Positions 8,471-17,986 of a stretch of 64,000 bases of DNA are shown piece by piece (position 1 is the first letter of the stretch; each line of letters opens with the position of its first letter). The stretch spans positions 1 to 64,000 of the forward strand of contig NZ_SJPV01000013.1 in NCBI RefSeq assembly GCF_007860135.1, in the 5' to 3' direction. The stretch is from Novipirellula artificiosorum. GTDB taxonomy: Bacteria > Planctomycetota > Planctomycetia > Pirellulales > Pirellulaceae. Both the position numbers and the translations under genes were made by a program. The notes beneath the pieces were generated by a model. That model saw only the letters and a program-made list of their open reading frames with translations. It was not told the origin of the DNA and did not search any database.

Positions 8471-10873
8471 TCACGGTGCTGTTTTGTGCAGGGACACTTG
8501 AGGACGCTGCGTGACAAGTTGTACAGACGTAATCGTCGTCCCGGGTTGTGCCTTGATCGAGATCCGATTGCGATGCCGGAGCATCGACGTTGAAACGGAT
8601 GCATCCAAGGGTGCAAAGAACTCCGAGAATTCACTGGCGTCCCCCATGTCGACCACGATCGGCACGTCGTTCAAGTCGACCACCAACGGTTGGGTCACGC
8701 CCCCTGCGCGATGAACACCGATGATGAGCCGAGCAGATTCGACGGTATCGGCACGCTCGACATCGACTTGAAACTCCAAGGGTTCGCCATCACTTGCGAC
8801 AGCCGTCTCGACCGCATACCAACGATCCTGTTGAAGTATTGCCGACGGATCGATCCGCTGACGCAGCCGAAGCCGAATAACGGTCGTTTCATTGACATCC
8901 ACTGGAATGGCGGCCACGTCCACTGGGTGCTCTGGCTCGAAGACCACCTGCCCCTGGTGATAGTTTAGACGCGTTTGGCTCGCGTCCGTTGCGCCAGCCT
9001 GGTCCGCGAAGCCCGAAAGGTCGATCGCAATTTGTCGACCGCCCATGTTCGTCACCGCCAATGAAACCCGCTCCCCATCATGGACGGCGACGACATCCAA
9101 CCAGTCGCGTTCATACGCCACAGGCAGTCGATGGCCGTCAAAATCTCGCCAGAGATCGAAATAGTGGGCAATGGTGGTCGGCTCGAAGTCTCCCAACGTG
9201 CTGTGACTTTTGCGGTCCGCCTTGGGTGTGAATGCGGCGTCGCCACTATACGGATTCCAAGACATTTGAAGGAAGATAAATGGCACGAAAAGGTCGATTT
9301 GGTCGGGCCGTTGCATTGACTTGGTCAGGTACGCGTTCCAGGCGTACAATCGCAACCAATTGTCCGATGGCTTCCGCCCGTTTTGTAGCGAACCACATTC
9401 GGTAATTAGAATCGGCAAAACGTTATCGACTTTATGCATGTGAGCCCTCAGCATGTCGAGGATCGCTTCATACCTTCCCAGCAAGTAATTGGAATACCCC
9501 ATCCCACGCCGCTCATGAGCCCCCAGCATCAAGGCGTTCTCATAGAAGTGGTGTGAAAAGAAATCGAGGTGCCCACGCGTCTCTTCGATAAAGCGGGCTT
9601 GATTTCGGAACAGCCCAAAGTCTTGAACTTGGACTTGCATGTAAGCCGAGGAAGGACCACCCACTTTGATGTCAGACGCACGCGTGTGAACGGATTCAGC
9701 AACGCGATTATGGAAATCGGCGAGCAAGCCCCAACCGTCGATACCATCCTTTTCCTGCCAATGATGCGCCCATTCGGATTGGACGCTGCTTTCGTTCTTC
9801 ACTTCCCACCAAGCGGCCGTGTAACCGGCGTCTTTGATCTGGTCGGCGACATAGGCCCCAGCGAGTTCTGCTGCATCGTTGAAGTGCTCCGTTCGCGGTG
9901 TCCCGCGGCCAACCAACGGGACCGACATGAACTCGGGCCAATCATTAAAGCAGCAGGCAAAGGGCTTCTCGCGATACAGCGGGATCGCCCGGCGCAGTCG
10001 TTCCCCTGCGTCGTAACGATCAAAGAAGGTCAGGTCCGCCGCCCCTGGTTGATCTTCTCGTTCCTTCAGCGTTTCCCCCTTTCCCCATCCGCGGGTGAGC
10101 GCCGGATTGAATTTAAACGCTCCCCGTCCTGGTAGAAAGCCTCGTTCCGCGGCCCACTTCTCAAGCGACTCGTGATGGGTGCCTGGGGTTTCATGCATCC
10201 GAAACCAACGGTCCCGCTGCAAATCGGTCGTTCCCCCGATCGAGAGCTCATGATCAACATCGATGCGAACCTCAACTCGTTGCCGAGGAAACTCCGACCC
10301 CAGGTCGCGATAAGGGATGCTGTCGAATTCAGGTGGAATCGCCTTTTGAGCGTAAAACACGAGATCGTTGATGCGACAAACCGCATCGGCTTCCTTCATC
10401 AAGAATCGGATCTTCATCGACTCAAACGGCTCGTCGGCAAGCGGTATCGACGGCATCTGGACGCGATAAAACTCTTTCACCTGGATGCTTCGCGGAGGCG
10501 CCTTGTCCGGCGAAAAGGGGAAGATATGGACTTCTTTGATTCGGTCCAGGTTCTCGCCATGGAAACCAAAGTGGCGGAACAGGGCTGCGATGCGCTCCGT
10601 CCCTTCGGGAAGCATGAGTTCGTCACCGTCACGAATCTCTTTTTGCTCTTCGAGAATCGTGAGCTCTTTGAGGCCACGATCACGGCCATTGCCTTGATAG
10701 ACGGCCTTGCGCCCCTCGAGAAATTTGTCAAAAAGATACGCGTGAAGAGCCTGCTCGTTTTGGCCTTCGGCGCTGAGCGTCGGCGGCTGGCCGGCGGGGG
10801 CATGCGAAACAGCCAGCAGGGCAATGCAAACGAATAGGGCCGAGACGAAGCGGAGGCGTGGGTTGACGGACAT
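8471..10873 (-). CDS. Secreted glycoside hydrolase, agarase/porphyranase-like
   Basis: Protein of ~800 residues with a signal peptide (LRFVSALFVCIALLAVSHAPA), a large (beta/alpha)8-type catalytic region and a C-terminal beta-sandwich region. Candidate catalytic carboxylates are the Glu in AAWWEVKNESS (acid/base) and the Glu in LPILITECGSL (nucleophile), the usual spacing for clan GH-A-like enzymes. Conserved segments such as CFNDWPEFM and LDFFSHHFYENALML remind me of planctomycete proteins annotated as agarases or porphyranases (GH86-like); the exact family is uncertain. ATG at 10873 is preferred over longer options to 11011 because AAGGA precedes it by nine bases and it begins at the signal peptide. 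With the sulfatases nearby this suggests use of sulfated red-algal galactans. Confidence 0.65.
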   Translation of the reverse strand: MSVNPRLRFVSALFVCIALLAVSHAPAGQPPTLSAEGQNEQALHAYLFDKFLEGRKAVYQGNGRDRGLKELTILEEQKEIRDGDELMLPEGTERIAALFRHFGFHGENLDRIKEVHIFPFSPDKAPPRSIQVKEFYRVQMPSIPLADEPFESMKIRFLMKEADAVCRINDLVFYAQKAIPPEFDSIPYRDLGSEFPRQRVEVRIDVDHELSIGGTTDLQRDRWFRMHETPGTHHESLEKWAAERGFLPGRGAFKFNPALTRGWGKGETLKEREDQPGAADLTFFDRYDAGERLRRAIPLYREKPFACCFNDWPEFMSVPLVGRGTPRTEHFNDAAELAGAYVADQIKDAGYTAAWWEVKNESSVQSEWAHHWQEKDGIDGWGLLADFHNRVAESVHTRASDIKVGGPSSAYMQVQVQDFGLFRNQARFIEETRGHLDFFSHHFYENALMLGAHERRGMGYSNYLLGRYEAILDMLRAHMHKVDNVLPILITECGSLQNGRKPSDNWLRLYAWNAYLTKSMQRPDQIDLFVPFIFLQMSWNPYSGDAAFTPKADRKSHSTLGDFEPTTIAHYFDLWRDFDGHRLPVAYERDWLDVVAVHDGERVSLAVTNMGGRQIAIDLSGFADQAGATDASQTRLNYHQGQVVFEPEHPVDVAAIPVDVNETTVIRLRLRQRIDPSAILQQDRWYAVETAVASDGEPLEFQVDVERADTVESARLIIGVHRAGGVTQPLVVDLNDVPIVVDMGDASEFSEFFAPLDASVSTSMLRHRNRISIKAQPGTTITSVQLVTQRPQVSLHKTAP

Positions 10874-11554
10874 CTCAGAGATTCCTTTGCGGGAAGGGCC
10901 TCGTCGGTTCATGGGTGAATTCCTGTGTTTTTTTGTCATCTTACTCAAACCGGGCGCATCACGCTCCGTGGCACAATGATCGAACGGCTTCGACGATTGC
11001 CCGCCTATCATCGCAGAGAAACTCGCGTGGTAGCCGGGGATGGACCATAACGATGGAGTATGCTGAGGGCGACCTGCGCAGTGACGAGGCTATACGAAAA
11101 AGTTACCAACTGCCAGCGTCAAAGCGTTTTACTGATGGAAAGGTAATCGCAGGTAACGCGAGAAGTTGGATGATTTTCTTCGAAAAAGGCTCAGAACCGC
11201 ATGGATTGCAGAATCCATTGATAAAAATCATGCAAAATGGGACGGAGACCACGATTCCCTTTGGATGGGTCGCGAAGTCGTCGTCTTGTACCGTCGTCAT
11301 GATGTTCACCGAAATGACCTTGCAAAAACGACAAGCTTGTCGGATGACGCTCCGTTGATCGTGAAACGCCTGATGCAGATGATGATCGAGCATTTTCGAG
11401 GGAGGAACGCTCTCGATCCCGTCGTCAAGGATCCGCGGCATCGAAGGTCAGCAGGATCGACGGTCAGCAGCATCGACGGTCAGCAGGATCGCCCCAGGTC
11501 GCAACAACCACCGTACTTTTACCGTTAACGAACTCCAACAAACCCTCGCTCATC
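10874..11554. other. Region without a convincing gene; includes a 16-bp triplicate repeat
   Basis: Several overlapping open frames on both strands (for example to 11358 + and 11103-11441 -) show no motifs I recognise. Three tandem 16-base units TCG(A/C)(A/C)GGTCAGCAG(G/C)A lie at 11441-11488. The stretch may be a degraded gene. Confidence 0.45.
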
Positions 11555-12580
11555 ATGACCCACATCAACAGAACCGTGCTTGTCACCACCTTCGCCATCT
11601 CGTGCTTGTCACTGATGGCCTCGACATCTGCCTTGAAAGCAGAGTCGGTCCCCAAAGACTTGTTGGGTTTCTGGTCACTGGATCTGGAATCCGGTGAACC
11701 CGCCTGGATGCGTGTCGCCGAAGAGGAAGGACGCCCGGTTGTTCAGATGCGAATTTACATCGGGCCGGACGGCCCTTACGAAGTCGCGGAGGTGACGAAT
11801 GGGCGAATCAAGTTTTCGTTGAAACCGGAACGAAAGTCCAATGGAAGTAAGGTTTACACCCAACGGAACGTGGAGGTTGGACTGACCAAGGGTAAGCTTG
11901 ATGGCGTGCTCGTTCGTACGCCCAACGATGGCAGAGAGGGCCAGGAGATTCGTTTTACGGGAAAACGAGTTCCACCAATGACAAAATCGGCGCCAGATCT
12001 ATCGAAGGTTCGATTCGGACATCCGATTTCACTTTTCAACGGAAAAGATCTCACCGGTTGGCGTCCCTATGAATCCGACAAGATCAATGGCTGGAGCGCT
12101 CAGGATGGAATGTTGGTCAACACCACGACCAAGACGGATTTCAGCCCGACGGGATCCCACGCCAACCTGAGGACAGAAGCCGAGTTTGAAGACTTCTGGC
12201 TACACATCGAGTTTCTCGTTGAAGCAGACCGCAACAGCGGCATTTACTTGCGAGGTATGTATGAGGCGCAAGTGGTCGACCGCGATAGCAGGATGCAGGG
12301 ACTGCAGGGAGTCGGCGCGATCTTCGGAAGAATCGCTCCGTCGGCCCAGGCAGGAAATCCGGGAGGTCAGTGGCAAACCTACGATATCACACTGGTGGAC
12401 CGGCACGTCACCGTTGTCTTGAACGGAACCAAAGTCATCGACAATCAACCCATCGACGGACCCACCGCTGGTGCCATCAAGACCGATCCATCCTCATCCG
12501 GACCGATCTATCTTCAAGGAGATCATACGGCGGTCAAATTCAAGAACATCTATCTGGCCCCAGTCGTCAGCGCGGAATGA
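11555..12580 (+). CDS. Secreted DUF1080 (3-keto-disaccharide hydrolase-like) protein with N-terminal beta domain
   Basis: The protein of 341 residues has a signal peptide (residues 1-30, ending near SALKAES). Residues ~35-145 form a small beta-rich domain (GFWSLDLESGEPAWMRVAEE ... EIRFTGKR). Residues ~160-341 are a DUF1080 concanavalin-like domain with the family start ISLFNGKDLTGW, the NSGIYLRG motif, GQWQTYDITLV and the terminal IYLQGDHTAVKFKNIYL. DUF1080 domains are abundant in planctomycetes, act on or bind glycosides, and some have been named 3-keto-disaccharide hydrolases. It is transcribed alone, upstream of degraded sugar-enzyme genes. Confidence 0.85.
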   Translation: MTHINRTVLVTTFAISCLSLMASTSALKAESVPKDLLGFWSLDLESGEPAWMRVAEEEGRPVVQMRIYIGPDGPYEVAEVTNGRIKFSLKPERKSNGSKVYTQRNVEVGLTKGKLDGVLVRTPNDGREGQEIRFTGKRVPPMTKSAPDLSKVRFGHPISLFNGKDLTGWRPYESDKINGWSAQDGMLVNTTTKTDFSPTGSHANLRTEAEFEDFWLHIEFLVEADRNSGIYLRGMYEAQVVDRDSRMQGLQGVGAIFGRIAPSAQAGNPGGQWQTYDITLVDRHVTVVLNGTKVIDNQPIDGPTAGAIKTDPSSSGPIYLQGDHTAVKFKNIYLAPVVSAE

Positions 12581-12678
12581 ACGGCATTCGCTTCCAAGCG
12601 AGTGCTTCATCCCATTGAAATTTTCGGGTTGGTGGTAGTGGACGAGGTCACGAATCCCTTCGTCAACCACTCGCCGAC

Positions 12679-13402
12679 TTACACTTTCAACGCCGCAACC
12701 AATTGCCCCATCAGTTCCATCGCCATTTGATAGATGACTCGATAGTTGCCACTTTGCAGGGCAGAACCTCCTTTGTTCGACTGGGCCACGCCGCTCAAGA
12801 ACCCGTCGGGCGTCAGGTGCGGCATCAGACCCGCCAGCGTTTGCTCAGCTGATTTCCGTGCGGCATCGCTGAGCCACCCCTGATGAAATCCGATTGCCAA
12901 CGCTGCCGCAATCCCTGCGGAGCCCGCCGTGTCCTGCATCAGTTCGGGCCGCTTGACGTACACGGCCCACAGTCCATCTTGGCGTTGGTATTTCATCGCC
13001 CATGAGGCGAGCTTCACAAAGCTGGGAACCAGTTCCTTCGTGCGCGGATGATCCTTCAAGACGCGCATCGTGCGGACCATGCCGATCATTTCCCAGGCAA
13101 TTCCGCGGCACCATGCGGCGGAAATACTCGGTATACGGATCACACTTGTGGCAGAACAACAAATGCGGCAGCAGCGAGGTTTCGATTGCCGGCCCCTTGC
13201 CACGATCAACAAACACCCAGAGCGGTTTTTCGCCCTGAGTGAGCGTAAGCCGAACACCCTCGCGACACGCCGCCTCCGCATTACCCGGCGACAACTTGAT
13301 CTCATGGGGCTGAAACGCCGGCACAATCGACGACCCGGATGGCACCGTTGCTGGTAACCGCTTTAACCGTTCCAATGACGTCCGCGACATGGATGGCACC
13401 AT
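12679..13402 (-). pseudogene. GH88/GH105-like unsaturated glycuronyl hydrolase, frameshifted remnant
   Basis: The C-terminal ~150 residues (12679 to about 13125) resemble GH88/GH105 hydrolases, with AAWCRGIAWEMIGMVRTMRV, QRQDGLWAVYVKRPEL and DTAGSAGIAAALAIG. Upstream the reading continues naturally only in a second frame (EKPLWVFVDRGKGPAIETSL, then FCHKCDPYTEYF), so a frameshift lies near 13110-13130. Still farther upstream a third frame (13302-13520) contains repeating NGAIHVADVIGTVKA / NGAIRVVDCAG strands, like a DUF4097 beta-helix. Intact GH105 proteins are ~370 residues. I read this as a broken gene or a junction of two remnants. Confidence 0.6.
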
Positions 13403-13502
13403 TGGTGGATTCCTTTTGCATGGCGATCCTTGACTGCTTTGCGTGTTTCAATGAAAATGTCGCTTGCCTCCTCAACGCTTCACCCGCCACTAGGATTGAA
13501 TT

Positions 13503-15416
13503 TTGGATCTCCACCGTCACAGAAACAGCACCGTTTGCTCCAGTCTACGGTCACGCGTGGTACGGCTTTGCGCAATCGTCTTTCTCCTTGTTCCGTTCTG
13601 TCAAGCTGCGGGAGGGGCCGCCGAACACGATCGTCCGAATATTCTTTGGATCACCAGTGAGGATAACGGGATTTCTTGGGTCAGCTGTTACGGAGGCACG
13701 AATGCACACACTCCCGCGATCGACCAGCTCGCGCAGGAAGGCTTTCGATACACTCATTGTTTCGACAACGCGGCAGTGTGCGCTCCGACGCGTTCCTGTT
13801 GGATTACGGGGATGTACGGGATCTCCAACGGCACGCAACCCATGCGTAGTCGCAACGCGATTCCGCACGATAAGATTCCGTATTACCCCGACTTGCTAAG
13901 AGCAGCCGGTTATCACACATCCAATCCTGGTAAGACTGATTACAACATCGGAGGTCGCGAGGACAAAGATTGCTGGGACTACAAAGGCGGAAAGGGTCAG
14001 TCCATTTATGGTTGGCGATACCGCAAGCCGGGCCAGCCGTTCTTTGCGGTCGTGAACATCACGGACAGCCATGAGAGCCGCGCTCACGGCGATGTCGAGA
14101 ATCCGCCCAAAGACCCAGCCAAGATGAAGCTCTTTTCCTACCACCCAGATCTGCCGGTGATTCGCAAAAACTATGCGAAGTATGCCGCAGCCGTCGAGAA
14201 CATGGATCGCAAGGTCAAAGAGACGCTCGATGCACTGAAGCAGGATGGTTTATATGACGACACCATCATCATCTACAATTCCGATCACGGCGGAGTGATG
14301 GCTCGAAGCAAACGCTTTCTCTACTCAAGTGGCATTCACTGCCCGCTTGTGGTTCGGATCCCCGAGAAGCTGAAGCACCTTTACCCCGCAGACGCACCGG
14401 GCACGACGGTTGACCGTATCGTCAGCTTTGTCGACATGCCGAAGACTTGGTTGAGCCTCGCCGGTGCCGAGATTCCAGCAACCTTTCAAGGCACGATCTT
14501 TCTTGGCGACAACCAGGAAGCGGCACCTCAATATCACCTTGGATTTCGCGAACGAGCTGATGAACGGCTTGATCATGTCAGGTTGATCCGCGACGAGCGA
14601 TTCGCTTATCACAAGAACTACATGCCTTACGCTCCCGCCGGTCAACACTTGGCATACATCTGGAAGGCTCCGCTAACGCCCGCTTGGGAACAGCATCATC
14701 GCGAAGGCAAAACAAACGAAATCACTGGCCGATTCTTTCGGCCTCGCGTATCGGAAGAGTTTTACGACAACGCGACGGACTTTGACAATGTCCATAACTT
14801 GATCGACGATCCCGAACAGCAAGATAAGATCGCCGAGTTGAAAGCGGAACTACGAAGGCGGCAACTCGAGCTTTTCGATTCCGGCTTGTTGCCCGAGAAG
14901 ATGCGAGAACGACGCGCTGCGGCGAATGGTCTGACGATATACGAGATGGTCCGAAACCAAGAACTGTACCCGTTGGAGACCTATCTGGACGCTGCCGATC
15001 TTGCCTTGGCTCGAGACAACGGCAACCTCGAAACCTTCGCCAATCGCATGTCGGACGAGGACGAGGGAATGCGTTGGTGGGCCGTCGTCGGCTTGCACCT
15101 GTTGGGCGATGATGCCGCTCGCGCGTCGGCAACTTTGGAACAGGCCCTCGAAGACGAATCGCACGAGGTGCGGATGATGGCCGCCTGGACACTCGTCAAG
15201 CTTGGGGAGACCGACGATGCGCTGGCGTGCTTGGACAAACTGCTATTCCAAGACGAGTCGAAGAGATCCAACACAACCATGCTTCACAATGTGTTGGATT
15301 GGATGGGCGAACCCGCTCTGCCATTGGTTAAGAAGTACATCGACCAACAAGGCAACCGCGATGGGCAATATGGAATCGGAATCCTGGGGCGAATTGCCCA
15401 GCTGAACGGTTGGTAA
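13503..15416 (+). CDS. Secreted type I sulfatase with HEAT-like C-terminal repeats
   Basis: The 637-residue protein has a signal peptide (hydrophobic stretch around residues 21-36), then a type I sulfatase domain. The nucleophile motif is CAPTRS (Cys93, converted to formylglycine in active enzymes). Metal-site segments are NILWITSEDNG and IIYNSDHGG. Residues ~490-637 are helical repeats of the HEAT type (GMRWWAVVGLHLLGDDAARA, then EVRMMAAWTLVKLGETDDAL). The start is a TTG at 13503; GTG at 13557 is an alternative that would still give a signal peptide. It probably desulfates polysaccharides in the periplasm or outside. The HEAT tail may mediate protein contacts. Confidence 0.88.
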   Translation: MDLHRHRNSTVCSSLRSRVVRLCAIVFLLVPFCQAAGGAAEHDRPNILWITSEDNGISWVSCYGGTNAHTPAIDQLAQEGFRYTHCFDNAAVCAPTRSCWITGMYGISNGTQPMRSRNAIPHDKIPYYPDLLRAAGYHTSNPGKTDYNIGGREDKDCWDYKGGKGQSIYGWRYRKPGQPFFAVVNITDSHESRAHGDVENPPKDPAKMKLFSYHPDLPVIRKNYAKYAAAVENMDRKVKETLDALKQDGLYDDTIIIYNSDHGGVMARSKRFLYSSGIHCPLVVRIPEKLKHLYPADAPGTTVDRIVSFVDMPKTWLSLAGAEIPATFQGTIFLGDNQEAAPQYHLGFRERADERLDHVRLIRDERFAYHKNYMPYAPAGQHLAYIWKAPLTPAWEQHHREGKTNEITGRFFRPRVSEEFYDNATDFDNVHNLIDDPEQQDKIAELKAELRRRQLELFDSGLLPEKMRERRAAANGLTIYEMVRNQELYPLETYLDAADLALARDNGNLETFANRMSDEDEGMRWWAVVGLHLLGDDAARASATLEQALEDESHEVRMMAAWTLVKLGETDDALACLDKLLFQDESKRSNTTMLHNVLDWMGEPALPLVKKYIDQQGNRDGQYGIGILGRIAQLNGW

Positions 15417-15479
15417 ATCGTCCGATCTCGGTCATGGGATGGTTGATCACTCGGATGGCTATGGGCAGCTTCGGTGATT

Positions 15480-15715
15480 TTATGAATTCTCGGGTTCTTT
15501 CTTGATCCACCCCGCCACCCTCCACCATGAATCCAGACGACCAAGGGTGGTGCTGGCTCCACTTTGGGAAGATGGAGATCGAGCTTCAATTGGTGACCAT
15601 CGACTTCGCCATAGACAAGGTCGCTTATGATGGTCACTTCAGGCGGTTCTTCGGAATGTGCCCGTTGGCAAAGTGTCAGCCCGAGTACGGATACGGCATT
15701 GAACACGGCTCGCAT
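15480..15715 (-). pseudogene. Alpha/beta-hydrolase (esterase/lipase), N-terminal remnant
   Basis: An ATG at 15715 begins a signal peptide (MRAVFNAVSVLGLTLCQRAHS), followed by the typical start of planctomycete secreted esterases: VYGEVDGHQLKLDLHLP and PPLVVWIHGGGWRGGS. The HGGGW motif supplies the oxyanion hole. Homology then stops; the frame runs on without catalytic Ser, Asp or His motifs into the 3' end of the sulfatase gene. About 200 residues are missing, so this is a truncated gene. Confidence 0.7.
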
Positions 15716-15740
15716 TGATAACGTCAGCAAGCCGCTCACG

Positions 15741-15998
15741 CTACTTTCGGGCCTTCGCAGCTTCAATCAGGGCATCGAGTTCCAGAACGTGCTCGTATGG
15801 TACACGTTTGCGCTGGTATTTGTTCGAGATCAGTTCATGCAGTGTTTCGAGGTCTTCGAGCGGAATGACCGGATGTTGGGTCCATTCCGTATCCGACTTC
15901 AGCCGGGATCGGAGCTTCCATTTCCCCGCGTGTTGCGTCGCGGTGACGAGGCGAATCTTGCCCTCGTCGGTGGTTTCACGCCATTCGTGTTTCTTCAT
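15741..15998 (-). CDS. Small conserved-looking hypothetical protein (85 aa)
   Basis: The ATG at 15998 gives an 85-residue soluble protein beginning MKKHEWRETTDEGKIRLVTA and ending in a basic tail (IEAAKARK). The balanced, charged composition, helical end (PLEDLETLHELISNKYQRKR) and start/stop spacing look like a real gene. I do not recognise a family. It lies just upstream of the esterase remnant on the same strand. Confidence 0.6.
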   Translation of the reverse strand: MKKHEWRETTDEGKIRLVTATQHAGKWKLRSRLKSDTEWTQHPVIPLEDLETLHELISNKYQRKRVPYEHVLELDALIEAAKARK

Positions 15999-16241
15999 AA
16001 TGCTTGTAGCCTGAGGAGATTTGCGACTCGGAAATACCGACACCGAATTGAGGTGGCATTCGAAGGGAAAACCGTTTCAAAAGATAGCTCCTGTTAGCGA
16101 CTGACGGTGCGTCGGACCGGCATCAAAACGGCGATCAAGCGTTGCTGCGGCAGACTCGATTTCGAACCGCAATTTACCTCTTGGCCCCTTTTCCCTTACT
16201 CTCAAACGATGAAGAAGCAGCTTAATACGAATTGCCTACTT

Positions 16242-17714
16242 CTACTTTCTCGATGCTCGTTTCGGTTTCGGCGTCCCTGGCTCGCGCACCTTCACCGGTG
16301 GGATTTCCATTCCGTATTGCTTCCAGTACATCAAATGGAACGTGTTATGCCCGGTTAGCGGCGCGTCTTCGTTGACCATGTTGGGTAGCGCACCGTCGAA
16401 CCACTCGTCGTAAGCCGCATTCATCGCCTTGGCGACTTCGGGATGCTCGGTGATGACGTTCGTTTCTTGGGACGGATCGTTTTCCATATCGTAAAGTTGA
16501 CCGCGACCCACAAGTCGGAACCTTTGATTTCGAACGGCAAAGCCATCCTCTCTTGAATTCGCAGCTTCACCGATCGGCCACCGCCCTTTGTGGAATACGC
16601 GGTAACGATCTTCCCAAGGTGAATCCGCATCTTTCAGCAATGGCACAAGGCTTTTGCCATGCAGTTGATCCTGCTGTTTTGGCATGCCGCCGGTAATCGC
16701 AGCAAGGGTTGGCAGTATGTCGTAGTGATTGGCAAGTCGATCCACATCGGTGCCGGGCTCCAGGACGCCCGGCCAGCGCCAGAAACTTGGCACACGCGTT
16801 CCACCTTCATCGACGCTGCCTTTCTTGCCTTTATGGTCACCATTGTAGTTGGATGCAGAGGGCCCATTGTCTGTCATGAAAATCAACAGCGTGTCCTTTT
16901 CAATTCCCCACTCAGCCAGTTTCGCTGTTAATCGGCCGACATTGTCGTCGATGTTTTCAATCATCCCGTAAAATCCAACCGTGCTATCCGGCATTCCCGC
17001 CTCGATAAACTTCTTCTTGTACGAATCCGGAGCGATGAAGGGACCATGGGGTGCATTGGTCGTGATGTAGGTGAAGAATGGTTTCTTGCCCTTTTGTGTT
17101 TCCATCCAAGTCATCGCTTGGTTAAAGAAAATGTCGGTGCAGAATCCTTGGGTCTTGACGAATGTATTGTTGTGCAGGATTGCCGGATCAAAGTATTTGT
17201 TGCCCGGCGCGTCGCCACAGCTGCCTTGGTAAGACTGGCCAATCCCACCGGCGCCATGCATGAAGACCTCGTCAAACCCTCTTTGATCGGGACGGTGCGG
17301 ATCTTGATCGCCCAAGTGCCATTTGCCAAACAACCCGGTGGTGTAACCCACGTCGCGTAGCATCTCAGGCATCGTTGGCACACCAAGCTTCATCCGTTCC
17401 CGTTCCAGAATCGTGTGTGTCACGCCGACATAAAATGGCGCACGACCTGACATGATCGCAGATCGGGTCGGTGCGCAGGTTGGACTGACTTGAAAACGCG
17501 TAAACCGTAGGCTCTGTTCCCGCAGCTTATCCAGATTCGGAGTCGCCAAGTGTGGGTTTCCGTGACCTGACAAATCGTAGTATCCCTGGTCATCGGTGAT
17601 GATCAGGATAATATTGGGCTGCTTTCCAAAGGCAGGGTCCGCCGCCTCCACCGGTGAGAGACCAGCCAAGCAAAGGACGAAAGCAAGAAGCAAAGGAAGG
17701 TAACGCTGCATCAT
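16242..17714 (-). CDS. Secreted arylsulfatase (type I sulfatase)
   Basis: Protein of 490 residues with a cleavable signal peptide (YLPLLLAFVLCLAGLSPVEA) and a full sulfatase domain. It has metal ligands in IILIITDDQGYYD (Asp41/Asp42), the formylglycine motif CAPTRS (Cys80), the conserved GLFGKWHLGD lysine/histidine segment and LLIFMTDNGP. It hydrolyses sulfate esters after maturation by a formylglycine-generating enzyme, which is not encoded here. The C-terminus ends in a basic PKPKRASRK tail. Length and motif order are normal for arylsulfatase A-like enzymes. Confidence 0.9.
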   Translation of the reverse strand: MMQRYLPLLLAFVLCLAGLSPVEAADPAFGKQPNIILIITDDQGYYDLSGHGNPHLATPNLDKLREQSLRFTRFQVSPTCAPTRSAIMSGRAPFYVGVTHTILERERMKLGVPTMPEMLRDVGYTTGLFGKWHLGDQDPHRPDQRGFDEVFMHGAGGIGQSYQGSCGDAPGNKYFDPAILHNNTFVKTQGFCTDIFFNQAMTWMETQKGKKPFFTYITTNAPHGPFIAPDSYKKKFIEAGMPDSTVGFYGMIENIDDNVGRLTAKLAEWGIEKDTLLIFMTDNGPSASNYNGDHKGKKGSVDEGGTRVPSFWRWPGVLEPGTDVDRLANHYDILPTLAAITGGMPKQQDQLHGKSLVPLLKDADSPWEDRYRVFHKGRWPIGEAANSREDGFAVRNQRFRLVGRGQLYDMENDPSQETNVITEHPEVAKAMNAAYDEWFDGALPNMVNEDAPLTGHNTFHLMYWKQYGMEIPPVKVREPGTPKPKRASRK

Positions 17715-17872
17715 AAACTCCAGGTGAACTCAAGCATGTGTCACGGGGGACGATCGTTGTGTAGGAACGGCATCACTCAAAAATGTCTTCGAACGCCATC
17801 ATTCTATCGCGAAAAACTGTCCCGGTGCGTGTCGAAGTTCGCTTTTCTGGTAAGCCGTGTCGGCAAAGCGAG

Positions 17873-17960
17873 GTAGGGCCGGTTCCCACCGGCCATGCTT
17901 GCGTTCGTGGCCGACCGAACCGTGCATCCAACGCCCGTGGCCGGTGGGAACCGGCCCTAC
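17873..17960. repeat. GTAGGGCCGGTTCCCACCGG inverted repeat
   Basis: A 22-base block GTAGGGCCGGTTCCCACCGG.. at 17873 recurs inverted at 17939-17960 around a ~44-base loop. The arms match the hairpin cores inside MITE-98 (6455 and 37518), but the AGCCTTTC termini are absent, so this is a related, non-identical element. Confidence 0.75.
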
Positions 17961-17986
17961 ATGGCTCTCGTATTTCCCGCAGGTTG

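Noticed and set aside
10915..11528. Overlapping frames upstream of the DUF1080 gene
   Set aside because: None has recognisable motifs, good ribosome-binding sites or a natural C-terminus, and one runs through a 16-bp tandem repeat.
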